Shown: in pieces, positions 34,466-42,363 of the stretch | How the letters are laid out: each line of letters starts with the position of its first letter | How positions within the stretch are numbered: position 1 is the first letter of the stretch | Source of the DNA: Pirellulaceae bacterium | GTDB taxonomy: Bacteria > Planctomycetota > Planctomycetia > Pirellulales > Pirellulaceae | NCBI GenBank assembly: GCA_016784735.1 | Contig: JADHUC010000026.1 | Span: 1 to 53,037 of the forward strand | Direction of reading: 5' to 3' | Length of the DNA stretch: 53,037 nucleotides | The notes under the pieces: generated by a model | What the model saw: the letters and a program-made list of their open reading frames with translations, nothing else | Databases searched by the model: none | Told to the model about the DNA's origin: nothing | Position numbers and translations under genes: made by a program

Positions 34466-34514
34466 CGGTTATCTCTCCGGGGGCTATGTCGCTGTCCGTC
34501 AGTCCGTCTGCGTG

Positions 34515-34618
34515 GGGTGTCAGGTGTCGGGATTCGAGTTTCGAGTTTTCAGCCTCCAATTCCTGACGCCGCTCGGCCCTCTTCTTCCCGACACCTGAAA
34601 CCCGACACCCGACACCTA
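34515..34618. repeat. GTGTCGGG inverted and direct repeat cluster
   Basis: On the plus strand GGGTGTCAGGTGTCGGG (34515-34531) faces a run of CCCGACAC units (34588-34618) that includes CCCGACACCTGAAA and CCCGACACCCGACACC. The right arm touches the stop codon of the acetaldehyde dehydrogenase gene. This fits a dispersed repeat inserted between the two operon genes. Confidence 0.65.
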
Positions 34619-35482
34619 ATTAAGTAGCTTCTCTGCAAAGACCTCGCCTACCGCACAGGCGGCGGCGGTCATGATGTCCAGGTTGCCGGAATACTTAGGC
34701 AGGTAATCACCGGCTCCTTCGACTTCGATCATTGTGGTCACCTTGTCGCCGTCAACAAACGGCTCGACCTTCAGCCTGTAACCGGGCACATACTTCTGGA
34801 CGTTCCGGACCATCTCCTGGACCGAAGCTCGGATGGCAGCTTCATCGGGGTCATCGACCAAAGCGAAAATGGTATCTCGCATCATGATGGGCGGCTCGGC
34901 CGGGTTCAGGACGATGATGGCTTTGCCCTTGTCGGCCCCGCCTATTACTTCCAGTCCTTGGGCGGTGGTGCGAGTGAATTCGTCGATGTTCTGCCGCGTG
35001 CCGGGACCGGCGCTCTTGCTGGCAATGGTCGCCACGATCTCGGCGTAGCGAATGTGGCAGGCGCGGCTAATGGCGGCAACGATCGGCGTCGTGGCTTGGC
35101 CCCCGCACGTGACCATGTTCACATTCGGCTCGTCCAGATGCTCATGCAGATTGACGTAAGGCACGACATAGGGGCCAACGGCCGCAGGAGTCAAGTCGAT
35201 CGCGATTTTGCCGGCCTCTTTCAACATCGGCGCGTGCATCAGGTGCGGCTTGGCCCCGGTGGATTCGAAGACGATTTGCACTTCGTCGTTTTCCAGTATC
35301 GCGTCGATGCCTGTGAGCGACGTCGGGATACCCAGCTTGCCGGCCAGTGCAAGACCCTCCGAATCCGGCTTGATTCCGGTCATCAACGCCAGATCCATGT
35401 ACTGACTGCGACGGATCTTGTACATCAGATCGGTACCGATGTTGCCGGGCCCGATAACGGCCACTTTGATCTTTGAATCCAT
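34616..35482 (-). CDS. Acetaldehyde dehydrogenase (acylating)
   Basis: It converts acetaldehyde, NAD+ and CoA to acetyl-CoA and NADH. The 288-aa protein has an N-terminal Rossmann loop [10 protein letters not shown] (9-18), a catalytic Cys126 in [10 protein letters not shown], and the DmpF/BphJ/MhpF family segments [39 protein letters not shown] and [13 protein letters not shown]. It pairs with the DmpG-type aldolase gene downstream, which is the normal order partner for the channelling complex. The open frame extends to 35566; the ATG at 35482 is preceded by GGGAG and fits the family N-terminus. Confidence 0.95.
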   Translation of the reverse strand: MDSKIKVAVIGPGNIGTDLMYKIRRSQYMDLALMTGIKPDSEGLALAGKLGIPTSLTGIDAILENDEVQIVFESTGAKPHLMHAPMLKEAGKIAIDLTPAAVGPYVVPYVNLHEHLDEPNVNMVTCGGQATTPIVAAISRACHIRYAEIVATIASKSAGPGTRQNIDEFTRTTAQGLEVIGGADKGKAIIVLNPAEPPIMMRDTIFALVDDPDEAAIRASVQEMVRNVQKYVPGYRLKVEPFVDGDKVTTMIEVEGAGDYLPKYSGNLDIMTAAACAVGEVFAEKLLN

Positions 35483-35656
35483 ATCTCGGCTGCTCCCGCA
35501 AAGGTGTCTGTCCCATTTCTCCGGGACTTGGGTCGAGCGGAACCGTGCATTTTGCACACGAAGCACGGTAAGTCAACGTGGCAGAAGGCGACGGAGCGAA
35601 ATGAACATCGGCCCAAGTCCACAATTGCACAGGACCAGTTTCGACTGGCGCGGCTG

Positions 35657-36994
35657 TTACTCGTACAGCCCTACGTCGGGGGCCTTGCCTTCGAACGGCG
35701 CGCCGACGTCGGACCCGGCGTCGATGCACGGGCTTTGCGGGTCCGGCCGAAAGTCGAGTTGTTTGGCGTTTGCGGCCATTGGGTCAGCCTGGAAATTGTA
35801 AGTGCCAGTGGTGTCTTTCGGCGACATTTTGCCTGGGTTGGCGTCCGGGACGATGCAGTTAGAGTCGAACAGATTGCCTGACGGGGCGGCCTGCTTGTGG
35901 CCCATCTGGTCAAAGGCCACAGCGGGGCTGTCATAGAGAATATTGTTCTTGACCACACAATTGGTGCAGCCGGACCGGAAGAAGAAAAAGCCGCCGCGAT
36001 GGTTGCCGGCGAAGATGTTGTGGGCGACGAGGGCGTCGGGCCCGGCTTGGACGATTCCATGCTGGTCGTTGCCGGCGATGATGTTGTGTGTGGCGACGAT
36101 CCGTTTGGGCTTCGAATAGGCGTGCAGTCCCCAGCCGGTGGCGTTCAACAGCAGGTTCCTGCGAATGGTCACGTCGTTGGCCGGTGCGTAGATGCCGTGG
36201 TCGTGGAAGGTCTGGCCGACATCGTGGATGTAGTTGCCTTCGATCAGGATCGAGTGCCCGCCGTGCCCCATTTCCTTCACGCCACAGTGGCCGACGGCTT
36301 CGATCTCGTTGTACAGCACACGACATCCCTCGCCGCCTTTACCCGAGAACGAGATGCCGTTTTCCGAGTAGAGGTTGTGCGGAAGAAGATCGCGTACGCC
36401 GATCAGATGTAGCCCGCTGACCTCAATAAAAGTACCGCGCACATTGATCAACGGCGGATAGTGCAGCTCTTTTCCTTGTGCGTCCAGGGCTCGTTCGCGG
36501 CCTTCTTCGGGTGCGCTGCGGACTTTGGCTCGCTGGTCAGCGACAAAACCGTCGGGATAGGTGACGTAGACGTGTTCGCCCTCGACCGCGCGAACGGCGA
36601 CCGGTGCGTCAGCCGTGGCCTTGACGTCGATCGTAACCAGGCCGTAATAGGCCCCGGCTTGCAGATAGACCACGGTATTCGGTTCCAACTGGGTGACCGC
36701 GTGCGCCAAAGTCCGCCACGGGGTCGCTTTCGAGCCGTCGGCAGCGTCATTGCCCGACGGGCTGACATAGAACGCGCGCCCGGAAATCTGAAAACGCATG
36801 TCGGCAGGAACGCCAGGGATTTCGACAGCTTTCAGACGTTCCCATGCGGCCAGCATCTGCGCGCGAGGAAGACGGACGTGCCACGGTTTGGCGTGTTTCT
36901 CCAATGATGGCGTTCGCGGTGGGGAGGCGTTAGGCGAGGCCATCAACGCCAGTGCCACGAACCAGTGTCCGCATTGGCCGGCAAATAGACTCAT
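35657..36994 (-). CDS. Secreted right-handed parallel beta-helix protein
   Basis: This 445-aa protein has an N-terminal hydrophobic segment (WFVALALMASPN). A YVSPSGNDAADGSKATPWRTLAHAV start follows, characteristic of DUF1565/pectate-lyase-fold proteins, then repeated coils such as ILIEGNYIHDVGQTFHDHG, VTIRRNLLLNATGWG, IVATHNIIAGNDQHG and LVAHNIFAGNHRGG. The fold is common in polysaccharide lyases and epimerases, but no catalytic set can be fixed by eye. Its ATG overlaps the stop of the small antitoxin-like gene by 4 bp (ATGA), so translation may be coupled. The C-terminus DVGAPFEGKAPDVGLYE is typical of these proteins. Confidence 0.88.
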   Translation of the reverse strand: MSLFAGQCGHWFVALALMASPNASPPRTPSLEKHAKPWHVRLPRAQMLAAWERLKAVEIPGVPADMRFQISGRAFYVSPSGNDAADGSKATPWRTLAHAVTQLEPNTVVYLQAGAYYGLVTIDVKATADAPVAVRAVEGEHVYVTYPDGFVADQRAKVRSAPEEGRERALDAQGKELHYPPLINVRGTFIEVSGLHLIGVRDLLPHNLYSENGISFSGKGGEGCRVLYNEIEAVGHCGVKEMGHGGHSILIEGNYIHDVGQTFHDHGIYAPANDVTIRRNLLLNATGWGLHAYSKPKRIVATHNIIAGNDQHGIVQAGPDALVAHNIFAGNHRGGFFFFRSGCTNCVVKNNILYDSPAVAFDQMGHKQAAPSGNLFDSNCIVPDANPGKMSPKDTTGTYNFQADPMAANAKQLDFRPDPQSPCIDAGSDVGAPFEGKAPDVGLYE

Positions 36995-37176
36995 TTGGCT
37001 CCCTCGCCTCGCTCAAACTCGGCAAGACGTCGATCGAGTTCAGCCGCCCAAGCATCGTCCATCATCGTCTCCGAGTCTGGGCTTAAGCTCTCGATAAGCT
37101 CTTGCACAACGTGGGCTCGCTCCGGTTCAGGAAGTTTCAAAGCCGCATCAATAATGCCCTGACTGCTCGCTTGCAC
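36991..37176 (-). CDS. Antitoxin-like addiction-module component, orphan
   Basis: This 61-aa acidic, helical protein (ALKLPEPERAHVVQELIESL, then DDAWAAELDRRLAEFERGEG) matches the small 'putative addiction module component' family, in which a RelE/ParE-type toxin normally follows immediately. Here the following gene is the beta-helix protein, and the usual C-terminal tail after the ExGE motif (typically ...PWEEV) is missing, so the gene appears cut and joined to a new neighbour. The start is GTG at 37176 with GGGGGAA upstream. No toxin gene is found within the window near it. Confidence 0.65.
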   Translation of the reverse strand: MQASSQGIIDAALKLPEPERAHVVQELIESLSPDSETMMDDAWAAELDRRLAEFERGEGAK

Positions 37177-37276
37177 GACCAGTTCCCCCTTTTAGAAGTC
37201 TGATCTGGAAGAGTGCTGCGGACATTCTACCCTACCGTTTCAATACAACCAACGTCCTCCGACGCTCTCCACGTAT

Positions 37277-40200
37277 CTATTTTCCTCCCAAACAAAGCAA
37301 CTTGCCGTCGGCCGTGGAGACGAACAGACGGCCGTTGGCGATGGCCATGCCGTCCCAAAGCGGCGCGGGCAGGTTGTGCTTGGCGAGGAGGTTGCCGTCC
37401 TCGGTCGAGAGTATGCGGAGTTCGCCTTTGGAGCCGGCGATCCACAATCGGTCGCTGGCGAGTACCATCGCCGCGATGGTCTGCCCGCCAGCCTGCGCAT
37501 CGAACGCGTCCACTTGCCACTTGGCCTTTTCGGCCAGTCGTTGGCTGCGCCATGCAGTCTTTCCGTCGCGCGCGAGTTGCCCTGCCGCCCAACCGGTGAT
37601 CCAATGGGCGTCGAACGTTTCGCCTCCGTCCAAATCGAAATCACGCCGGTACACGGATTGCATGCCCTGCATCGCCCCCCATAGCCGGTTGTCTCGGAAG
37701 ACCACAAGCGGTCGTCGATGCGTAAACGATTGGGTTCGCGCCTGATGGCGCGGCGCGTACGACCAGCATCCCTGGGGAACCATCGCTGCACCGCCGCCCG
37801 TGTTCAGCTTGGCGAATGCGTCCCAATGCTGGATCGACATGTCGCCCGTGGCTCGATCGAACACCCATCGCGACATGGCCACGCCGGCGCCTTGGCGGTG
37901 CAGTAGATCGAAGTTGTCCAACTCCAGGGCCGAACATTCGTAGAAGCCTCGTTGAGGCACCGTGTTGTGACGTTTGACCCAGCGGATACTGCCGTCGGCG
38001 GGATCCACGGCGAACATCAGGATTCCGCCATCGGCAAACGGTTGCCGGCCGGCGGCGAAATAGGCCGTGTTGTCGACCACCAATACACTGCCGGGAACGG
38101 GCCACGGCGATTCTAACTGGCCGTACGCGACAATGCGTTCGTCCAGCGGGGCAGCCCGCAAACGCCAGACCATTCGTCCGTCGTCCGCGCGAACACAATA
38201 GACCCAGCCGCTCTTTGCACCGAACAAACAAAGCCCACCATGAATCGTCGGGGCCGTGTCCACGCGGCCGGTCGCCCGAAAACGCCAACGCACTTCGCCG
38301 GTGGACGCATCCATCGCGACCACTTGGTGCGCGTCCGGCCGGGCCACGTAGGCCAAGCCGCCGGCGACGACGGGACTGGTAATGGGACCTTTGACGAAGG
38401 GATTCTCGCGCCAATCCGCCGTGATCGGTCCGTCCGGCCAGCCGCCAAGGTCCGCCGACCAGATCGTTTCAAGCGTGTTCGGACCCGGCGTGGTCGTGCT
38501 GGCGCTGCGCCACGCGTCGTGACGGTAGCAGGGCCACGAACCGGCATCGTCGGCCGCAGAACCTGCGGCTGGCGGATCGACGCCCTTTTCCAGCACGAAC
38601 TCGATATCCTCCAGCTTTTCAGCCGCCACATCGCCTTCGGGCCGTTCCGGTGCCAACGCCGCGTAGCCTCGGAGCATGGGCCAACAGACGCAATGCTTGG
38701 GCGTGACGTAAATCAGGCCGTTGGCAGGCACCCAACCGTGGTCTCGGCTGCACGCCGCCTTAGTGATTCGGTTCGCGTCCTTCTGGCCCGTCATCAGGTC
38801 CGTCATGTCCAATTCGCCGGCAAACATGTACCGCGACGTGGCCACGGGTGGGAAGCAGTGGGTCAAGCCCGCCGGGTAGGTCACTTGCGTTTCGCCGGTT
38901 CGGGGATCCAGCGCCGAGCACTCGATGGGAAACCGATTCCCTTCGGCGTCTTTGCCTCCGTGCAGTATCCACAGGCGGTCGCCGACAAACATGGCACGAG
39001 CCTGTCTGGTGTGGTTCATCCCAGGCAGAAATTCGCGTTCCCAAATCAGCTTTCCATCGATTGCCGAGAGAACGTGGAGCGAATTGCCTGGCGCGTTGTC
39101 GTTAAACGAAGAGACTTCGTAAGCCAGCATGTCCCGATAGTAGACGCACTGTCTGACTTTTTCCGCCCATGGAAAATTGTCTCGCTTCCAGCGCAAAACT
39201 CCGGACGTTTTGTCGAGGGCCACCAACGTGCATTGCTCGCCGCGTTGCGAGCGGCCTTGGATCACGCCCACATAGCCATCGCCGGCGACGACGTACCTCG
39301 GGTCGCTGGTCTCGTATCGCCAAAGCAATCGGGCGGACGCGGCATCCAATGCTCGCACCGTGCCGGCGTCGGCCACGATCAAAACGCCATCGTCGTGCAG
39401 CAACAATCGCGGCTGTCCTGCGTCGGGGTACTCACGAACCGGCTCGCCGGTCGCGGCGTCCAAGGCCATAAGCTTGTTGCTCGAAACCACGTACAGTTGG
39501 GATCCCACGGCGATCGGCGGGGGAATCACAGGCGGTAATCGCTTCATCACGAATGGACCGGTGGCCGACGGGGTGACGAGATCGCGACTCCAGAGTCGCA
39601 GACCGTTGAAGCTATCCCGAGCAAGTGCGGCACCGTAGTAATTGCGGCCTGCCGAGGTGACGATTCCCGGAACCTCCGCCAACGCACCCACGACCCAACG
39701 GACGCGGCGCGGCGGTGCGACCATCGTGTCGTTGGAGACCGGGTTACCGCTGGCCGAGTGGCGTGGGTGGGTCCACCCGTCCATTTCGGTCGGCCGCGGC
39801 TTCCGAGCCGCCATCCACGCCCCGTTCGCTTGAACCGTTCGCACGTCGTACAGCCCGGCTGCCTCCAACTCGGCGGCGGAGAAAGCGTCGGGCGCAGCCA
39901 GAATGACGCCGTCAGGACACAATACGCGGTTCACTTCGTCCAGAGATACAGGCACAGCAGGTGCATTGGGTATCAGCAAGAGGTTGAGGAGATCTCCGGT
40001 GTAGGGAAGTCTACCATCCGCCCCCAGGACATCGACCGACGCCAGTCCGTACAGCTCCCGGGTACTCAGATCGGCTCGGGCCTTTTTCACGGTCTCCTCC
40101 GCCGGATATAGTGCGTGCACCAGGAACCGGCCGGTCTCGGCCAACGGTACTGCAAGGGCCGATCCGTCGCCGCCGACTTGGACGCACAATCCGCCGTGAA

Positions 40201-40336
40201 CGCCTGCGGCCGCAGCCAACTCGTCAGCCACGGAGCGATTCTCCGCAGACATTGCACTCGGCATTACCGAGGCGAGAAGTAGGCTGACGCCCGCGGCGTA
40301 GCTCGAAAGCCTTATCAAACTGTTTGTGATACTCAT
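37277..40336 (-). CDS. Secreted PQQ-like beta-propeller protein with methyltransferase-like N-terminus
   Basis: This 1019-aa exported protein has a signal peptide about 1-31 (core AAGVSLLLASVMPSAMS). Residues about 40-170 resemble a degenerate Rossmann methyltransferase (GGLCVQVGGDGSAL, LYGLASVDVLGADGRLPY, LDEVNRVLCPDGVILAAP), without an obvious complete SAM loop. The rest is a tandem propeller of PQQ/WD-like blades (LMALDAATGEPVREY, VRALDAASARLLWRYE, VVAMDASTGEVRWRFRATG), the type found in quinoprotein dehydrogenase-like planctomycete proteins. Catalytic PQQ ligands were not identified, so a binding or scaffold role is equally possible. The open frame begins at 40588; the ATG at 40336 is chosen for its signal peptide. 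Confidence 0.88.
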   Translation of the reverse strand: MSITNSLIRLSSYAAGVSLLLASVMPSAMSAENRSVADELAAAAGVHGGLCVQVGGDGSALAVPLAETGRFLVHALYPAEETVKKARADLSTRELYGLASVDVLGADGRLPYTGDLLNLLLIPNAPAVPVSLDEVNRVLCPDGVILAAPDAFSAAELEAAGLYDVRTVQANGAWMAARKPRPTEMDGWTHPRHSASGNPVSNDTMVAPPRRVRWVVGALAEVPGIVTSAGRNYYGAALARDSFNGLRLWSRDLVTPSATGPFVMKRLPPVIPPPIAVGSQLYVVSSNKLMALDAATGEPVREYPDAGQPRLLLHDDGVLIVADAGTVRALDAASARLLWRYETSDPRYVVAGDGYVGVIQGRSQRGEQCTLVALDKTSGVLRWKRDNFPWAEKVRQCVYYRDMLAYEVSSFNDNAPGNSLHVLSAIDGKLIWEREFLPGMNHTRQARAMFVGDRLWILHGGKDAEGNRFPIECSALDPRTGETQVTYPAGLTHCFPPVATSRYMFAGELDMTDLMTGQKDANRITKAACSRDHGWVPANGLIYVTPKHCVCWPMLRGYAALAPERPEGDVAAEKLEDIEFVLEKGVDPPAAGSAADDAGSWPCYRHDAWRSASTTTPGPNTLETIWSADLGGWPDGPITADWRENPFVKGPITSPVVAGGLAYVARPDAHQVVAMDASTGEVRWRFRATGRVDTAPTIHGGLCLFGAKSGWVYCVRADDGRMVWRLRAAPLDERIVAYGQLESPWPVPGSVLVVDNTAYFAAGRQPFADGGILMFAVDPADGSIRWVKRHNTVPQRGFYECSALELDNFDLLHRQGAGVAMSRWVFDRATGDMSIQHWDAFAKLNTGGGAAMVPQGCWSYAPRHQARTQSFTHRRPLVVFRDNRLWGAMQGMQSVYRRDFDLDGGETFDAHWITGWAAGQLARDGKTAWRSQRLAEKAKWQVDAFDAQAGGQTIAAMVLASDRLWIAGSKGELRILSTEDGNLLAKHNLPAPLWDGMAIANGRLFVSTADGKLLCLGGK

Positions 40337-40382
40337 AGTCTCTTTCGTCTGTTTATGATCATGGACCTGGAAGTAGTACGCG

Positions 40383-40432
40383 ATGATTTTGCCTGATGAA
40401 GATGAGGCAAAATCATTTGTGGGCAAAATCAT
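40383..40432. repeat. ATGATTTTGCC repeat cluster
   Basis: ATGATTTTGCC (40383-40393) is followed by two copies of its complement GGCAAAATCAT (40406-40416 and 40422-40432). The first pair forms a perfect 11-bp hairpin. It sits between the ThuA-domain gene stop and the PQQ-like gene start on the minus strand, so it may influence the PQQ-like transcript. Confidence 0.75.
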
Positions 40433-40457
40433 AAAACCATAAATGCAACGGATGTTT

Positions 40458-42293
40458 TCATTGGCTGCTCGGCGTGACGTCTGCGGGCAGGTCGCCGGTG
40501 GCAAATTGGATGCCGGCCAGTACGTGCTGGAGGAACAGCGGATTCCAGTAGGTCTCGACGGCGTGGCCGAGCGTTGTGTAGAAAACACGTCCTTCGCCGT
40601 ACTGCCGGACCCACGAGACGGCGTAGTCCTTGTCGGGACGTTTGCCCGGGTCGGTCATTTGGTTCAAGTCGAGGCTCAGCAGAATCCGCAGATTCTCGCG
40701 TGAGTAGGGTTCGCGCGAGATGTAGATTTCGTCTTTGATGCGCCACGGCTTGCCGTCGAAGCAGGCGTTCACCGGGTGCTGCGGGTCATCGAGCTTGATG
40801 GCCACTTCCTCGTGGATATGGCCGCCATAGTAGCCGCCCATCATTTCGCCATACTCGGGCCAGTTCTGCAAGGCGGCTGTGGCGGCGTGGATACCCACGA
40901 TGCCCTTACCGCTGCGTACGAACTCCAGGATGCTTTGCTTGACGGCCTCGTCGAACTTCTTTGCAGCGTCTTTCTGCTCCTGATCAAGCTTGGCAAAGTC
41001 TTCGGGCAGGAACGGATCGCGTTCGTGGATGTTGTTCATCACCAGCGCGTCGAACCGAGGTAGGCTGTCGCCCAGCAGCAAACGCGGATTGTCACTGACG
41101 ACCGCCTCGAAAGCGCCGGTTTTCGCGCCGAGGACTTCCAGCGCCTTTTCGGCGAACGGATTGGGTTGATGCGTCCACGCGTGACCCCAAATAAGCACCC
41201 TGCGCGGCTTGCTTGTCTTGGCCGGTGCTTTTTCGGGAGCAGCGTCCTGGATCTGCTGGACCTGCTCGTCGGTTGGTGCGGCCACCTCTCTTGCCTTCAT
41301 CTTCTCCGCTCGAACCTCCGGCGGGGTCGGGCCTGGGGCGCGGTTCACGGGTGGGGCAGGCCCGGGACCGGTTGGCGCGTCTAAGTCGCCGGTGACGAAC
41401 TGAATGGCGTCCAGGTAGAACTGCAGCAACTGCGGGTTCCAGAACAAATCGGTGCGATGGCCAAAGGACGTGTAGAAGACGCGCCCCTTGCCGTAGGTCT
41501 TCACCCAGGCCAAGGCGAAATCGTTGTCCTCGCGCCGTATCCATTTGACTCCCATGTTCGTGCGCCCGGTGTCGATCGACAGCAGGACTCGCAGCTTGCC
41601 ACGATCGTACGGGGCATCGTACTGGTAGATCTCGTCGGCGAGGCGGAAGTCTTCCCCGCCGAATGCCTGGACCAGCGGATGGCTGGGATCATCCACTCGA
41701 ACGCCCACTTCTTCGTTCCAAGGGTGCCCTGTGAACTTCGCTCCCAGAAGTTCATGAAACTCCGGCCATTGCCGGTTAGCCCCGATGGCGTAGTGGTATG
41801 CAACAAGGCCCCCACCGCCGGAGACATAGTCCAAAAGGCTCTTGCGCAGGGCTTCTTCGACGGCCTCCTTGTCTGCGCCGCACTTCTTGAATTCCTCCTT
41901 TTGCATGTCGTCATCGGTCGGCGTGATCCACGCGTTCGAACTGTTATTCATCACGATCGCGTCGAACTGCTTGATATTCTCCGGCAGGTACATGGCCAAA
42001 TCGCCGCTGACAACTGTCTCGAAAGCGCCCGTCTTCTTGCCGAGCGTCTCGATGGCACAGGTGCCGTAGGGTATGCAGTAGCCTTTGTGCGGATCTTTGG
42101 CATAAAGGTGCTCAGGCGTGTTCCAGACGAGCACCTTGCGTTGCTCTCTGGGGGCCTCGCGCGGTTTCTCCGGTGCCGCATCCCAGATTTGCTTTGCACG
42201 TTGTTGCGGAATCTCCTCTTGAGCCATCGAAAGCGTTGGCAGAAGCAGGCTGGCAGCCGCAATCGTGACCGCCCACGAATAGATGCGTGTCAT
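40458..42293 (-). CDS. Secreted protein with two tandem ThuA domains
   Basis: This 611-aa exported protein has a signal peptide (core TIAAASLLLPTLSMAQ). Two homologous ThuA-like class I glutamine-amidotransferase folds follow, at about 52-305 and 370-600. Both repeat the same set: RxVLVWxxxxH, GAFEAVVS..., FDALVMNN, a loop with GGGGLVAYHYAIG or GKGIVGIHAATA, and YGxGRVFYTxxGH. Similarity is clear between halves, pointing to internal duplication. Between them is a Pro/Lys-rich linker of about 60 aa. ThuA proteins are linked with sugar or trehalose-related metabolism, but the reaction is not settled. A lone Cys is not seen in the glutaminase position of either half. Confidence 0.9.
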   Translation of the reverse strand: MTRIYSWAVTIAAASLLLPTLSMAQEEIPQQRAKQIWDAAPEKPREAPREQRKVLVWNTPEHLYAKDPHKGYCIPYGTCAIETLGKKTGAFETVVSGDLAMYLPENIKQFDAIVMNNSSNAWITPTDDDMQKEEFKKCGADKEAVEEALRKSLLDYVSGGGGLVAYHYAIGANRQWPEFHELLGAKFTGHPWNEEVGVRVDDPSHPLVQAFGGEDFRLADEIYQYDAPYDRGKLRVLLSIDTGRTNMGVKWIRREDNDFALAWVKTYGKGRVFYTSFGHRTDLFWNPQLLQFYLDAIQFVTGDLDAPTGPGPAPPVNRAPGPTPPEVRAEKMKAREVAAPTDEQVQQIQDAAPEKAPAKTSKPRRVLIWGHAWTHQPNPFAEKALEVLGAKTGAFEAVVSDNPRLLLGDSLPRFDALVMNNIHERDPFLPEDFAKLDQEQKDAAKKFDEAVKQSILEFVRSGKGIVGIHAATAALQNWPEYGEMMGGYYGGHIHEEVAIKLDDPQHPVNACFDGKPWRIKDEIYISREPYSRENLRILLSLDLNQMTDPGKRPDKDYAVSWVRQYGEGRVFYTTLGHAVETYWNPLFLQHVLAGIQFATGDLPADVTPSSQ

Positions 42294-42363
42294 GATGTGA
42301 TTTCCGTTATTGAGGATTTGTCATTGTCACGGTGAAACAACGGCCAGCAGAGGAGTTCGACTA

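Noticed and set aside
38240..39538. 432-aa open frame on the plus strand
   Set aside because: Antisense of the PQQ-like propeller gene; no recognisable protein features.
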